This document shows, in pieces, positions 1 to 9,307 of a stretch of 64,000 nucleotides of DNA. The DNA is from Sulfurospirillum sp. GTDB lineage: Bacteria; Campylobacterota; Campylobacteria; Campylobacterales; Arcobacteraceae. The number at the start of each line of letters is the position of its first letter. The first letter of the stretch is position 1. The position numbers were made by a program, and so were the translations under genes. A model generated the notes under the pieces. That model did not search any database and had not been told where the DNA came from. It saw only the letters and a list, made by a program, of their open reading frames with translations. The stretch covers positions 1-64,000 of the forward strand of contig JAKZMJ010000032.1 of assembly GCA_030491005.1 (NCBI GenBank), written 5' to 3'.

Positions 1-1
1 C

Positions 2-198
2 GTAGACCCAAAAAATGACTTAGCATTTAAAAAGATATTTGGAAATGAAATAAGAAACTATCTTAGATATAAAAGCTACCAATCAAAATGGTAATCAGTT
101 TATAGTTGAAATGAAAAAAAAGATTTAAGTGATTTTATAAAAGAAGTTTATACTATACTTCTGAAGCTTATATATCTCAAATACAAACGGCTATTTAG
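2..198 (+). pseudogene. Remnant of Rpn-family PD-(D/E)XK nuclease / transposase-like gene
   Basis: Three short stretches match the family usually annotated as Rpn recombination-promoting nuclease or PD-(D/E)XK transposase. From base 2 one frame reads VDPKNDLAFKKIFGNE, the family's N-terminal signature. From base 69 a second frame reads IKATNQNGNQFIVEM, the core strand with the active-site E. From base 142 the third frame reads RSLYYTSEAYISQIQTAI and then a stop at 196-198. The pieces are in the right order but in three frames, and the roughly 40 residues normally lying between the first two are missing. The gene is therefore dead by deletion and frameshift. Its 5' end may lie left of the window. 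Bases 199-280 show nothing I recognise. Homology is from family memory; the frames are read directly. Confidence 0.8.
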
Positions 199-280
199 CT
201 AAGTTGATGATTATGATTTAGGGTTGACATATCAAAGATTATAGTAATAAAAGTGTGTAAGTAGTAGTAGAAATTTTATT

Positions 281-1144
281 CTAAGAATAATAGATATTTT
301 TAAGGTTTAAGATAAATGTATTTCCTTCAGTATTAGTTTTTATTTTTATAATAATTTTATGCTTATCACAAAATTCTTTTACTATATATAAACCTAAGCC
401 AAAACCTTTATAAATAGAATTTTCTTGATAATACTTATCAAAAATAATAAATAAATTTTTAGTATCAATTTCTTTTCCTGTATTATAAATATACAAATTA
501 TTATTCTTTGTTTTTATAGAAACAATGCCATTTTTTATATTATTATATTTAATTGCATTAGAAATAAGATTATCAAGTACTATTTCAAAACCTTTTAAAT
601 CACAATTTAATTTAATATTTTCAACATTAATCATAATTTTTATATCATTTTTTGTATCTTCAAATTTTTTTATACTTTTTTGAAGAATATCATTTAAGTA
701 AAAAACTGAGTTTTCTATTTTATCTATTTCTTTTTTGATTTTATATTCCATATTTTCATAAAGTTCTAATAAATTATTAGATGCCAAAGCAATACGTTTT
801 AGTCTTAGTAAGTTTTTTTCATCTTTTAAATTCTTTTCTAGCATTTGAGTATTCATCTTTATTGTAGCAATTGGAATATTTATTTCATGAAGTGTTTGTT
901 GTATATTTTTTTGTAAGTTATCATCACTTTTAAAAAGCTGATTTAATAAAGGCTTACTTAAAATATAAAAGAATAATAATGCAATAACAAATAAAAGAGT
1001 AAAACTTAAAAATAAATTTATTCTTAAATAGTTATTATGAAGTATTAGATATTGAGTAAAAATAATAAATACAATAATAAATGATAAAATAATAAAAAGT
1101 GAGATTAAAAAAGTTTTTCTTTTATAATTCAATTTTATATCCAA
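281..1144 (-). CDS. Sensor histidine kinase (two-component system)
   Basis: A 287-residue inner-membrane kinase. Two hydrophobic segments (about residues 11-35 and 43-63) enclose almost no periplasmic loop, so any signal is probably sensed in or at the membrane. The phosphoacceptor box reads HEINIPIATI with His near residue 86. The ATP-binding domain carries the N box DNLISNAIKYN and the G2 box GFGLGLYIV. It is short for the family and has no PAS or HAMP domain that I can see. Its start overlaps the end of the upstream response-regulator gene by 23 bases, so the two are almost certainly co-translated partners. The signal and target genes are unknown. Confidence 0.9.
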   Translation of the reverse strand: MDIKLNYKRKTFLISLFIILSFIIVFIIFTQYLILHNNYLRINLFLSFTLLFVIALLFFYILSKPLLNQLFKSDDNLQKNIQQTLHEINIPIATIKMNTQMLEKNLKDEKNLLRLKRIALASNNLLELYENMEYKIKKEIDKIENSVFYLNDILQKSIKKFEDTKNDIKIMINVENIKLNCDLKGFEIVLDNLISNAIKYNNIKNGIVSIKTKNNNLYIYNTGKEIDTKNLFIIFDKYYQENSIYKGFGLGLYIVKEFCDKHKIIIKIKTNTEGNTFILNLKNIYYS

Positions 1145-1781
1145 AACCTTTAATACTTTTTATAGAATCTTTGCCTAGAATTCTTTTTAAATTATGAATA
1201 TATACTCTAATAGCTCCATTGCTATGATTATCTTCAAAATCCCAAAGTTTAGAAATAATCATATCTTTAGTAATGATAGTATTTTTATTTTTTAAAAAAA
1301 GTTCTAATAATTTTATGATTTTAGATGATACATTCATATCTATATCGTTTTTATAGAGTCTTTTTGTATTTGGATTAAATTTAATATCATCTTTTAAAAT
1401 GAAAGTATCAAAACAATTACCACTTCTTTTAAGCACAGATTTTATTCTTAAAAGTAATTCATCTAAATCAACTGGTTTTTTTAAATAATCATCACAACCA
1501 TTAATATAGCTTTGTTTGAGTGTGTCTTTATCTTTAAAAGAAGTAAGATATATACAAGGTGTTGTGTCTTGGTTTTTTCTTAATATTTTTAATAAATCTA
1601 GTCCATTTAAATCTGGTACATTAATATCAAATAAATATAAATCATAAGTATTTTCATAAGATAATTCTAAAGCTTTTTGCCCATCATATACCAAATGTAC
1701 TTCAAAATGTTCTTGACTTAAAAAATCTTCTAAAGTTTGTGCAAACAATACATCATCTTCTAAAACAAGAATTTTTAACAT
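1122..1781 (-). CDS. OmpR/PhoB-type response regulator
   Basis: A 219-residue regulator. The N-terminal receiver has the acidic pair near residues 9-10 (LEDD), the phosphoacceptor Asp near 52 in the FDINVPDLNG stretch, and the conserved Lys in DDYLKKPVD. The C-terminal half is a winged-helix DNA-binding domain ending in SIKGFGYKIEL, the typical OmpR-family recognition helix and wing. It precedes and overlaps the histidine kinase gene (23 bases) and lies 2 bases after trmL, at the end of a long minus-strand gene run. It is the phosphorylation target of the adjacent kinase by context. The regulon cannot be inferred from this window. Confidence 0.92.
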   Translation of the reverse strand: MLKILVLEDDVLFAQTLEDFLSQEHFEVHLVYDGQKALELSYENTYDLYLFDINVPDLNGLDLLKILRKNQDTTPCIYLTSFKDKDTLKQSYINGCDDYLKKPVDLDELLLRIKSVLKRSGNCFDTFILKDDIKFNPNTKRLYKNDIDMNVSSKIIKLLELFLKNKNTIITKDMIISKLWDFEDNHSNGAIRVYIHNLKRILGKDSIKSIKGFGYKIEL

Positions 1782-1783
1782 GA

Positions 1784-2251
1784 TTAGATTTTAAAATCAA
1801 TATAATTTTGTCGTAAAGCTTCATAAGCAATAATAGATACACTATTTGCTAGATTTAGACTTCGTGCATTATTTTTCATGGGAATTGTTATGCAATTATC
1901 TTTATTTTTTTCTAATAAGTTTTGGGGTAGTCCTGCATCTTCTCTACCAAAATATAAAAAATCATTTTCACTAAACTTAACTTCAAAATAATTTTGCTGT
2001 GTTTTTGTCGTCGCAAAAAAATGCTTATTTGAAAGTGGATTTATGTTCCAAAAGTCTTCAATATTATCATATTCTTTTAAATCCAAATCATCCCAATAAT
2101 CTAAACCAGCTCTTTTAACTTCTTTTTTTGTAATATCACCAAAGCCATAAGGTTTTATCAAATGCAAAGTACAATTTAAAGCAAAAGCCAATCTTCCAAT
2201 CGTTCCTACATTTCCAGGTATTCGTGGTTCTAGTAAAACAATATTAAACAT
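1784..2251 (-). CDS. trmL: tRNA (cytidine/uridine-34 2'-O)-methyltransferase TrmL
   Basis: A 155-residue SPOUT-family methyltransferase, the normal length for TrmL, which 2'-O-methylates the wobble nucleotide of tRNA-Leu isoacceptors using S-adenosylmethionine. Family motifs are visible in order: the N-terminal LLEPRIPGNVGTIGR, the middle FGREDAGLP, and the C-terminal RSLNLANSVSIIAYEAL, which form the trefoil-knot cofactor site. It sits 20 bases after napD and 2 bases before the response regulator. Nothing in it looks degraded. A different SPOUT substrate is possible but the length and motifs favour TrmL. Confidence 0.93.
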   Translation of the reverse strand: MFNIVLLEPRIPGNVGTIGRLAFALNCTLHLIKPYGFGDITKKEVKRAGLDYWDDLDLKEYDNIEDFWNINPLSNKHFFATTKTQQNYFEVKFSENDFLYFGREDAGLPQNLLEKNKDNCITIPMKNNARSLNLANSVSIIAYEALRQNYIDFKI

Positions 2252-2271
2252 AGCAATAGATTTTTATCATA

Positions 2272-2658
2272 TTATTTATTTTTATTATCAAATTGTTTAG
2301 CAAAACCTTCTAAGTCTTTGTGTTTTAAATCACCATTATAGATAATATCTTCAGGTTTTAAATCATCATCATGTAACATATGAGGTACTGCATCTGAATT
2401 TTTTAGAACATCTATGTGATCATTTAACTCATCTTCGCTATAAGCCATCTGCATATCAGCACTGATTACTTTTGGAATACTTTCAATTACTCTTAGTTTT
2501 TTCATTTCATCTGATACACTCTCCCCCTCAATAGTCACAATAATTCTACCTTTATCATCATGTAAATGATAATCGCAAACTCCACAAGATTTTATATCTT
2601 GTAATACTTGGTCTAAATTTTCTGGCAATGTTTTAACAACTATACTTGATATGTTCAT
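2272..2658 (-). CDS. napD: NapD, chaperone for periplasmic nitrate reductase maturation
   Basis: A 128-residue small cytoplasmic protein whose N-terminal 85 residues (MNISSIVVKTLPENL through IPKVISADMQMAYSEDEL) have the ferredoxin-like NapD pattern. NapD proteins bind the twin-arginine signal peptide of the catalytic subunit NapA and hold back its export until the molybdenum cofactor is in place. A 40-residue acidic C-terminal tail with HMLHDDDLKPED is extra relative to enterobacterial NapD. It follows napL by 10 bases, the order known from Campylobacter and Wolinella nap operons (napAGHBFLD). The other nap genes are not in this window. Confidence 0.85.
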   Translation of the reverse strand: MNISSIVVKTLPENLDQVLQDIKSCGVCDYHLHDDKGRIIVTIEGESVSDEMKKLRVIESIPKVISADMQMAYSEDELNDHIDVLKNSDAVPHMLHDDDLKPEDIIYNGDLKHKDLEGFAKQFDNKNK

Positions 2659-2668
2659 ATATTTTCCT

Positions 2669-3628
2669 TTAGTTTATTTTCCAATATAATATTTCATTCG
2701 TATCACTTGAACTATATAATTCATTCTCATTTATAAAAACTATATTTGTAAGAGTTGACTTATGTCCTTTTAGTACAAAATATTCTTCTTTTGTATTTGT
2801 ATTAAAAATTGTAATATTATTATCTTCATCATTTGCAAATCCAGCTATTTTCCCACTTGGACTTAATCCAACACTATATATCAAAAAACTAGCTTTTTTA
2901 TAATACGAAATAGAATTCTTGTTATTAAAGACAGCACAACGCCTATCTTTTCCTGCTGTTATAATAAGGTCATTTTTAAAATCAAGCTGATAGACATTAT
3001 CAACATTTAAACCGACATAAGTCTTTATAATTTTACCATCTTTAACATTTATTTGTTTTAAATTTCCACTTTCATCTGAAAGAATAAGAGTAGTTTTGTC
3101 TTCATTTAAAATAAAATGTGAAAAACTAGATTGGGAAATTTGTTTATCCCATAATACTTTTTTATCTTTTAAACTATATAAAAATACTTGATTGCTTAAT
3201 AATGCAAATATTATTGTATTTTCATTTATGAACTTTGCTTGTTTTATATATAGTTTTTTCTTATCTGATATTATTAATTCTAATTTATTTTTAGTATAAA
3301 GATATATTTTTCTATATCCCTTATTTCCTTGAGCAGTAATTAAAATCTTATTTTTATGCACATCAAGGGAATAAATCTTAGCATCAATTTCATCTCCCAT
3401 AAAATCTTTTACTTTTGGTACTTTTATCGTTTGTATTAGTTTTTTTGTTTTTGTATCAAATATATTCACAAGGTTTTTAGATGTTCCTGCATATAATTTA
3501 AAATCATCATAAATTAAATCATTTACACCTGAACTTGCAATATATTTAAAACTTGCTTTTAGATCACTTGCCAAAGACAGATTAAAAGTTAATAAAAATA
3601 AACAAGTTAAAGCAAATATCAGTTTCAT
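2669..3628 (-). CDS. napL: NapL, WD40-like periplasmic protein of the nap cluster
   Basis: A secreted beta-propeller-like protein of about 319 residues, with a signal peptide (MKLIFALTCLFLLTFNLSLA) and repeated WD-like blades ending in ILYWKIN. The open frame extends five codons upstream, but the ATG at 3628 is preferred because AAAGGG lies six bases before it and the signal peptide then starts cleanly. Position directly before napD identifies it as NapL, a protein found in Campylobacterota nap operons whose exact role in nitrate reduction is not settled. Unusually, the gene upstream is a lytic transglycosylase and not napF/napB, so the pair is separated from the reductase genes. Confidence 0.8.
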   Translation of the reverse strand: MKLIFALTCLFLLTFNLSLASDLKASFKYIASSGVNDLIYDDFKLYAGTSKNLVNIFDTKTKKLIQTIKVPKVKDFMGDEIDAKIYSLDVHKNKILITAQGNKGYRKIYLYTKNKLELIISDKKKLYIKQAKFINENTIIFALLSNQVFLYSLKDKKVLWDKQISQSSFSHFILNEDKTTLILSDESGNLKQINVKDGKIIKTYVGLNVDNVYQLDFKNDLIITAGKDRRCAVFNNKNSISYYKKASFLIYSVGLSPSGKIAGFANDEDNNITIFNTNTKEEYFVLKGHKSTLTNIVFINENELYSSSDTNEILYWKIN

Positions 3629-3677
3629 TATTGACCCTTTCATATACTTTTTAATTTAAAAGATAATATATGAATAT

Positions 3678-5348
3678 TTATTTAATTTGATTTACTACAT
3701 TATCAAAAAGAAATTGTAATGTAATTTTATTTTCTTCGTCTTTTTCAAAATAATTATAATAAATATAATAATTTGCAAGAACCTTTTTACCGTATTTTCT
3801 TGTCTCATTGTAGGATATTAACTCCATACTTAAGAAAGGTTCATACTTACTTTTATTTTTAAATAAACCATTTTTTAATTGAGAGTTCAAATATCCACCC
3901 CCTCCATTATAGGCATATGCCAAGAACAAAGGATGTTTTAACTTTCTTTCTAAATCATTTAGATGATAATTAGCATATCGTAAATTTGTTTTTATATCAA
4001 ATTGTTGATATATATCATAAGGCTCATTTAATTGTTTTGCTATATGTTTTGACAAAAATGGCATAATTTGCATAGCACCTTGTGCAAATGAAGTAGAAAT
4101 AGATGAAGGAATAAATCTACTTTCTTGTCTTGCAATAGCATAAACTAATGTTTTTCTTTTATTATCATATTGCTTTAAATATTCTTCAAATGGTGTGATA
4201 AAATAAGACCGCCTATAAGAATAATATTTTTCTAAAATGAAAGCCAAGTGTCCTACTGTTTCATTTGTAATAAAAGCACTCTTATAAAATTCCATCTTTT
4301 TTTGACTTATTGTTTTTATATTATTTAATACTTTAATCCAAGAAAATTGATTTTTTGTATCAAATTCATAAAGTATATATTGTGGTTCTTCTAGTCTTAT
4401 AAAATAGTCTATATTATTTATTTTTGTATTAGTTAATTCTTTTGCATATAAAGAATAAATATTATTATCCCAGCTAAGGGCTAGTTTTTTTAATAAAATT
4501 TCATTTTTATTAAGTAAATATTGCCAAAATAAAACTTTGTCTTTATCCATTCTATAATATGCTTTTAACAAAGCATTATCTAAATACTTAGATGCTTTAT
4601 TTAATTTATCATGTTTTATTGCATTAAGAGCTAGTAAAAAAGAAGATAAATGATCCAAATTTATATCATTTATATCAAGTAAAGATTTGTGAATATTAGT
4701 TAACTTTATATTAGTTATTGAATATTTTATAAACTCACTAAAATTCTTTTGACTCTTAGAAATTTTCATTAAAGTTTTATTTGGTATTTTATAATTAAAA
4801 TACTTTGTTCTGTATTTAAAACCAACTCCAAAATATAAAGCATAAAAATTCTTTGTTGAAGATGATATAAGTTTAGCAAAAGGCATAGGTGAGGATATTA
4901 TTTTAATTTGTTTTGCAAAGTTCGGATATTTATTTTTGACTTTTTTATATATTATTTGTGCATTATTGGAACCTAGTTTTGTAATATCGAATATACTCAA
5001 ACCTATTTTAATACAAGTTGAGTAAGATTTAACTAGATTTTTGTTACTCATTCTTAAACATTGTGCAACTCCTAAAGTTTCATCATGTTTAAATTTTTTA
5101 GCAAAATTAATAAAAAGTTTATTAGTAACATTTTTACTCATACCTATGGCACTTAAAGCATCTTTAGATGTGATATTTGTTTGTAAAAATTGATTTATAT
5201 AAAAATCTTTTGCATAAGACCTTGGTTTTGTTTTTAAAAACTCTAAGCTTGGTTTAAAATAAGATATCTTATTTTCTATTTTAAGCAATTCATTTGAAAA
5301 AACCAATGAAGTAAAAACAAAGCTAAAAAAAATAATCTTATTTATCAT
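3678..5348 (-). CDS. slt: Soluble lytic murein transglycosylase (Slt70 type)
   Basis: A 556-residue periplasmic enzyme with a signal peptide (about residues 1-18), a long helical superhelix region, and a C-terminal lysozyme-like domain. The catalytic Glu is residue 409 in ARQESRF, followed by GAMQIMP and the AYNGGGGYL motif, all hallmarks of family 1 lytic transglycosylases. The enzyme cleaves the MurNAc-GlcNAc bond of peptidoglycan to give 1,6-anhydro products, functioning in wall turnover. The gene lies 3 bases after yggT; a slt-yggT-gltX order also occurs in Campylobacter as I remember it. It is probably co-transcribed with its neighbours. Confidence 0.93.
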   Translation of the reverse strand: MINKIIFFSFVFTSLVFSNELLKIENKISYFKPSLEFLKTKPRSYAKDFYINQFLQTNITSKDALSAIGMSKNVTNKLFINFAKKFKHDETLGVAQCLRMSNKNLVKSYSTCIKIGLSIFDITKLGSNNAQIIYKKVKNKYPNFAKQIKIISSPMPFAKLISSSTKNFYALYFGVGFKYRTKYFNYKIPNKTLMKISKSQKNFSEFIKYSITNIKLTNIHKSLLDINDINLDHLSSFLLALNAIKHDKLNKASKYLDNALLKAYYRMDKDKVLFWQYLLNKNEILLKKLALSWDNNIYSLYAKELTNTKINNIDYFIRLEEPQYILYEFDTKNQFSWIKVLNNIKTISQKKMEFYKSAFITNETVGHLAFILEKYYSYRRSYFITPFEEYLKQYDNKRKTLVYAIARQESRFIPSSISTSFAQGAMQIMPFLSKHIAKQLNEPYDIYQQFDIKTNLRYANYHLNDLERKLKHPLFLAYAYNGGGGYLNSQLKNGLFKNKSKYEPFLSMELISYNETRKYGKKVLANYYIYYNYFEKDEENKITLQFLFDNVVNQIK

Positions 5349-5351
5349 ATA

Positions 5352-5630
5352 CTACATACCTATAACTAATCTACCAAGAAATGTTTCTATTAAAACCAAA
5401 ATCAAAATTATAATCATTGGTGCAAAATCAATATTATTATACTGCGTTGGAATATATCTTTTTAAAAATTTAAACACTGGCTGTGTAACTAAATGTATTA
5501 TTTGCACAAGAATATTTTCTTGGCTAACTTTTAACCAAGATAAAACTACAGAAGCTATAATAATCCATTTATATAATGAAATTATCATAACAATAAGTAT
5601 TAAAACTGAACCTACAAAAGCATCTAACAT
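5352..5630 (-). CDS. yggT: YggT family integral membrane protein
   Basis: A 92-residue inner-membrane protein with two hydrophobic segments (about residues 5-33 and 65-90) separated by a loop containing [19 protein letters not shown], the family's conserved region between the two helices. YggT proteins are linked to osmotic tolerance and, in some bacteria, to cell division and growth-pole organisation, but the biochemical role is not established. The gene overlaps the end of gltX by 7 bases and precedes slt, so all three are likely translated from one message. This is the complete single-repeat form of the family. Confidence 0.88.
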   Translation of the reverse strand: MLDAFVGSVLILIVMIISLYKWIIIASVVLSWLKVSQENILVQIIHLVTQPVFKFLKRYIPTQYNNIDFAPMIIILILVLIETFLGRLVIGM

Positions 5631-6928
5631 TTTACAATTTCTCCTAAATAATTTTTAATTAGTGGATAAATATCAGATAAATTTGGTCCATCATTCGCAC
5701 CTGTTAAAAGATATCTTAAAGGTTTAAATAATGATTTACCTTTTAATCCACTTTCTTTACTCAAATAAGCTTTAAACTCAATAAAAGAATTAAAATATTT
5801 TTCTTTTAATATAATATTTTTTAAGGTATCAAACTCATCTTCAAATCCAACACACAACAATTTTTTAGAAAATATTAAGTTAAGTTTTGATTTTAATTCT
5901 TTTATTGTACTAGCTTCTTCAAGATATACTTTTGCTAGTTTTCCAATATCTTTATCATCAAAACCCAATATTTTAGATAATCTTATCTCATCTATAATTT
6001 CTAAATGTTTTTTATTAACAAATCTTAATTTACTAATATCAAACTTCGCTGCACTTTTTGATATAGATTTTATATCAAACCATTTTATAGCTTCTTCTAA
6101 AGTAAAAACCTCGCATGGAGTTTTATTGCCAAGCAATACAAGATAATTAGCAATTGCACTTGGAAGAAAACCTTCTTCTATTAACCATCTAATTGAACTT
6201 TCATCATCTCTTTTGCTCATTTTCTTACCACTTTGGGCATTTAAAATCATAGGCAAATGAATATAATTTATTTTCGTTTTATATTCTAATATATCTCTTA
6301 TATATATTTGCTTAGGTGTATTTGATAAATGGTCTTCTCCTCTTATAACTGTTGAGATATCTAATAACATATCATCAATAGCACAAGCATAATTATATGT
6401 AGGAGTTTTATCATGTCTTAGAATAATAAAAGAATCTATATCAAAAGGTTTATAATCAAAATCACCTTTTAATAAATCAGTAAATTTAATATTAGATTGA
6501 GGTTGTTTAGCTCGTATACTAAAAGGTGCATTTACTTCTAATACTAGTTCATTAGATAGATTTTGACAAAAACCATCATATCTAAATGGTTTTTTTTCAT
6601 TTTTTGCTATTTGTCTTAATTCATCAAGTTTATCATCACCACAAAAACACGCAAATGCTTTTTTTGTGGAAACTAATTGCATGGCTAGTTTTTGATGATA
6701 TTTCAATGACTCACTTTGATAAATCACTCTATCGTATTCAATAGAAAATAAATTAAGAATTTCTAATATTTCTTTATCTTTATTTTTAATATTTCTTTTT
6801 TTATCTGTATCTTCTATTCTAATTATTAGTTTTTCATTTAATTGTTTTGATAAAATATGATTAAAAATAGCAACTCTTAAATTACCAATGTGCATATCAC
6901 CTGTAGGACTTGGTGCAAATCTTAACAA
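5624..6928 (-). CDS. gltX: Glutamyl-tRNA synthetase
   Basis: A 434-residue class I aminoacyl-tRNA synthetase that charges tRNA with glutamate. The HIGH-type motif is in [15 protein letters not shown] near the N terminus and the KMSKS-type motif is [12 protein letters not shown] helical anticodon-binding C-terminal region follows. Campylobacterota commonly carry two GltX paralogues, one of which charges tRNA-Gln for later amidation by GatCAB; I cannot tell from this sequence which type this is. It starts 1 base after the M16 homologue's stop and overlaps yggT by 7 bases, so it is embedded in the bamA-mqnC-M16-gltX-yggT-slt run. Confidence 0.95.
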   Translation of the reverse strand: MLRFAPSPTGDMHIGNLRVAIFNHILSKQLNEKLIIRIEDTDKKRNIKNKDKEILEILNLFSIEYDRVIYQSESLKYHQKLAMQLVSTKKAFACFCGDDKLDELRQIAKNEKKPFRYDGFCQNLSNELVLEVNAPFSIRAKQPQSNIKFTDLLKGDFDYKPFDIDSFIILRHDKTPTYNYACAIDDMLLDISTVIRGEDHLSNTPKQIYIRDILEYKTKINYIHLPMILNAQSGKKMSKRDDESSIRWLIEEGFLPSAIANYLVLLGNKTPCEVFTLEEAIKWFDIKSISKSAAKFDISKLRFVNKKHLEIIDEIRLSKILGFDDKDIGKLAKVYLEEASTIKELKSKLNLIFSKKLLCVGFEDEFDTLKNIILKEKYFNSFIEFKAYLSKESGLKGKSLFKPLRYLLTGANDGPNLSDIYPLIKNYLGEIVKC

Positions 6929-6929
6929 A

Positions 6930-8240
6930 TTATTTCCTTACTATTGAAAATGATAAATTATTAATCTCTTTATGAGATTTTATATAATTATTTAAATCTT
7001 TTAATTTTAAATTTTCAATATTGTCTAATTCAATCTTAGGATAATCTTGAGGCAAAGCACGATAAAATAATGTAAATGCTCTATTTAGCCTTTGTGATAA
7101 AGTTTCGCTTCTAAGAGGTTCACTTCCTATTAGGAACTTTTTTGCTGATTTTAACTCGTCTTTTGTTACGCCATTTTTTACAAATTCTTTAACTAAACTT
7201 ATCACAAGTTCTTTTGCTTCATTTGTGTTTTTAAGCTTAGTTTGTAAATGTCCTGTAAAATACGAATGTGATTTATTAGTGGATATTGAGGCATAAGCAG
7301 AATAAGCAAGACCCCTTTTAACGCGTATTTCTTCCATAAGTCTTGAACCAAAACCACTTCCTCCTAAGATAAAAGAAGCCACTTTTGCCATATATAAATC
7401 TTCATCATTAATTTTCGTATAAAAAGGACTTGCAAAATAAATATATGCTTGTTGGGTATCTTTTAATATAATATTTTCTTTTGTTTTATCATTTAATGTG
7501 ATATTTTTTAATACTTCTGTTTTACTTGTTTTTATACTAGATAAAAGAGTTTTTAACTTATCTTTTATTTCATTAAATTTAAAATCTCCACCTACAACTA
7601 CGATTAAATTATTTAAATTTAAGATTTTATCTATAGAAGTTTTTATATCAGTTAGTTTAATTTTTGAAATAGAATCAATTGTTCCTAAGCTTGAATTCTC
7701 TAAAGCAGTATTTTTAAAAATAAGCTTTTTTAACTCAATACTTGCAATAAAATCATAATCATTTTCTTTACGCTTTAAATGTCCTGTTTGTATAGTTTTT
7801 AATTTTTCTAATGTTTTTTCACTATAGTTTGGGTCTTTTAGTAATTGATTTAATAAATCTAAACCAATAGTATGAACATCTTTTAAAGATGACAACTCTA
7901 TAACAAAAGTTTCAAATCCTGTATGAGAGCTAAGTGAAATTGCATTTTCTTCTAGTTTTTGTGCAAATTTAAATGAACCTAGTTTTTTAGTTCCCTCATT
8001 TAATAATTGTGCACTTAAAGATGTGATACCACTTTGTGCTTTATCTTGAATATAACCAGAGTTTTTAAAAACTAATTGTACATTTAAAATAGGTAAACTA
8101 TTATATTTTTCAAAAATAATAGGTACTTTTATATTATTAACTTTGATGTATTTAATTGTATTGCTCACTAGAATTCCTTGTAATGTAAATATTAATATTA
8201 TTGAACGTAGTATCATTTTTATCATTTCGTTTTTATGCAT
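6930..8240 (-). CDS. M16B peptidase homologue lacking the HxxEH zinc motif
   Basis: A 436-residue exported protein with an N-terminal hydrophobic signal (about residues 8-26) and two M16 (pitrilysin/processing-peptidase) half-domains. In the N-terminal half, where active members read GxAHLLEHMxFxGT, this protein has [14 protein letters not shown], so both zinc-binding His and the catalytic Glu are absent. The C-terminal half keeps the substrate-binding R/Y region ([18 protein letters not shown]). This resembles the non-catalytic partner of two-subunit bacterial M16B peptidases. No catalytic partner is encoded nearby. In Helicobacter an M16 gene also lies by bamA and mqnC, so the neighbourhood is conserved. 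Function as an active protease is unlikely. Confidence 0.87.
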   Translation of the reverse strand: MHKNEMIKMILRSIILIFTLQGILVSNTIKYIKVNNIKVPIIFEKYNSLPILNVQLVFKNSGYIQDKAQSGITSLSAQLLNEGTKKLGSFKFAQKLEENAISLSSHTGFETFVIELSSLKDVHTIGLDLLNQLLKDPNYSEKTLEKLKTIQTGHLKRKENDYDFIASIELKKLIFKNTALENSSLGTIDSISKIKLTDIKTSIDKILNLNNLIVVVGGDFKFNEIKDKLKTLLSSIKTSKTEVLKNITLNDKTKENIILKDTQQAYIYFASPFYTKINDEDLYMAKVASFILGGSGFGSRLMEEIRVKRGLAYSAYASISTNKSHSYFTGHLQTKLKNTNEAKELVISLVKEFVKNGVTKDELKSAKKFLIGSEPLRSETLSQRLNRAFTLFYRALPQDYPKIELDNIENLKLKDLNNYIKSHKEINNLSFSIVRK

Positions 8241-8241
8241 T

Positions 8242-9306
8242 TTAATATCTTTCTAATATTTCATAAGCTGTATTTCGTTTTGCAGGATACTCACCTATAT
8301 CTTTAATAAGCTCAATCATTTCATCTTGGTTCATGCAGTTTGTTGCCCCTGCTGCTGATACTACATTTTCTTCCATCATAGTACTACCTAAATCATTAGC
8401 ACCAAATTTTAATGCCATTTGACCTATATAACTTCCTTGTGTAACCCATGAGCTTTGAATATTTGGAAAATTATCTAAATACAATCTTGCAAGTGCTAAT
8501 AATCTTAAATATCTATTTGATGACTGAACTTCTAAGTTAGGTAGTTCTTCTTTTAATTTGGTATTTCCACTTTGGAATGACCACATAATAAATGCCCTAA
8601 ATCCAGATGTTTCATCTTGTAAGACTCTTAGCATATCTAAATGCTCAATAATATCTTCATTGCTTTCAACAGTTCCAAACATCATGGTAGCTGTTGTTTT
8701 CATATTAATGCTATGAGCTAATCTATGAACATTAATCCACTCTTTTGCGTCCATTTTTTTAGGTGCTATGATATCTCTTACTTTATCGCTTAATATCTCA
8801 GCTCCAGCTCCTGGAATTGAGCTTAAGCCCTTTTTTTGTAGTCGTTTTAAAACTTCTAGTATGGATATTTTTGATACTTTTGCAATATATACTATCTCAA
8901 TAGCTGAAAATGAATGCAGGGTAATTTGGGGAAATTTATTATGAATATGTTCAACTAAACCTTCATAATAATCAATTTTTAAATTAGGATGCACTCCTCC
9001 TTGCATTAAGATTTGAGTACCTCCAATTTTTAATAACTCTTCTATTTTTGTATCTATTTCTTCAAAAGTAAGAATATAAGCATCTTCATCTTTTTTATGC
9101 CTATAAAATGCACAAAATTTACAATCCACCCAACAAATATTTGTATAATTTATATTTCTATCAACTACAAATGTAGTTATTTTTTTAGGATGAAGTAATT
9201 CTTTCTTCCTACTTGCTAATTGTCCTAATTCAAGTAAAGAAGCATTTTGTATTAAATTTAAAGCATCTTTTTTACTTAATCTTTGGTTAAAATTGTAAGC
9301 ACTCAT
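8242..9306 (-). CDS. mqnC: Cyclic dehypoxanthinyl futalosine synthase MqnC
   Basis: A 354-residue radical-SAM enzyme of the futalosine menaquinone pathway, converting dehypoxanthine futalosine to its cyclic form. The iron-sulfur cysteines are C58, C62 and C65 in NICWVDCKFCAFYR, and the adjacent VVDRNINYTN is characteristic of MqnC as opposed to the aminofutalosine synthase MqnE. The C-terminal half has the GSTMMEENVVSAAGA motif of the MqnC/E and CofG/H group. It begins 1 base after bamA and ends 1 base before the M16 homologue, so expression is tightly coupled. A UbiA-type prenyltransferase, probably MqnP, is encoded at 51919-52797. Confidence 0.95.
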   Translation of the reverse strand: MSAYNFNQRLSKKDALNLIQNASLLELGQLASRKKELLHPKKITTFVVDRNINYTNICWVDCKFCAFYRHKKDEDAYILTFEEIDTKIEELLKIGGTQILMQGGVHPNLKIDYYEGLVEHIHNKFPQITLHSFSAIEIVYIAKVSKISILEVLKRLQKKGLSSIPGAGAEILSDKVRDIIAPKKMDAKEWINVHRLAHSINMKTTATMMFGTVESNEDIIEHLDMLRVLQDETSGFRAFIMWSFQSGNTKLKEELPNLEVQSSNRYLRLLALARLYLDNFPNIQSSWVTQGSYIGQMALKFGANDLGSTMMEENVVSAAGATNCMNQDEMIELIKDIGEYPAKRNTAYEILERY

Positions 9307-9307
9307 A

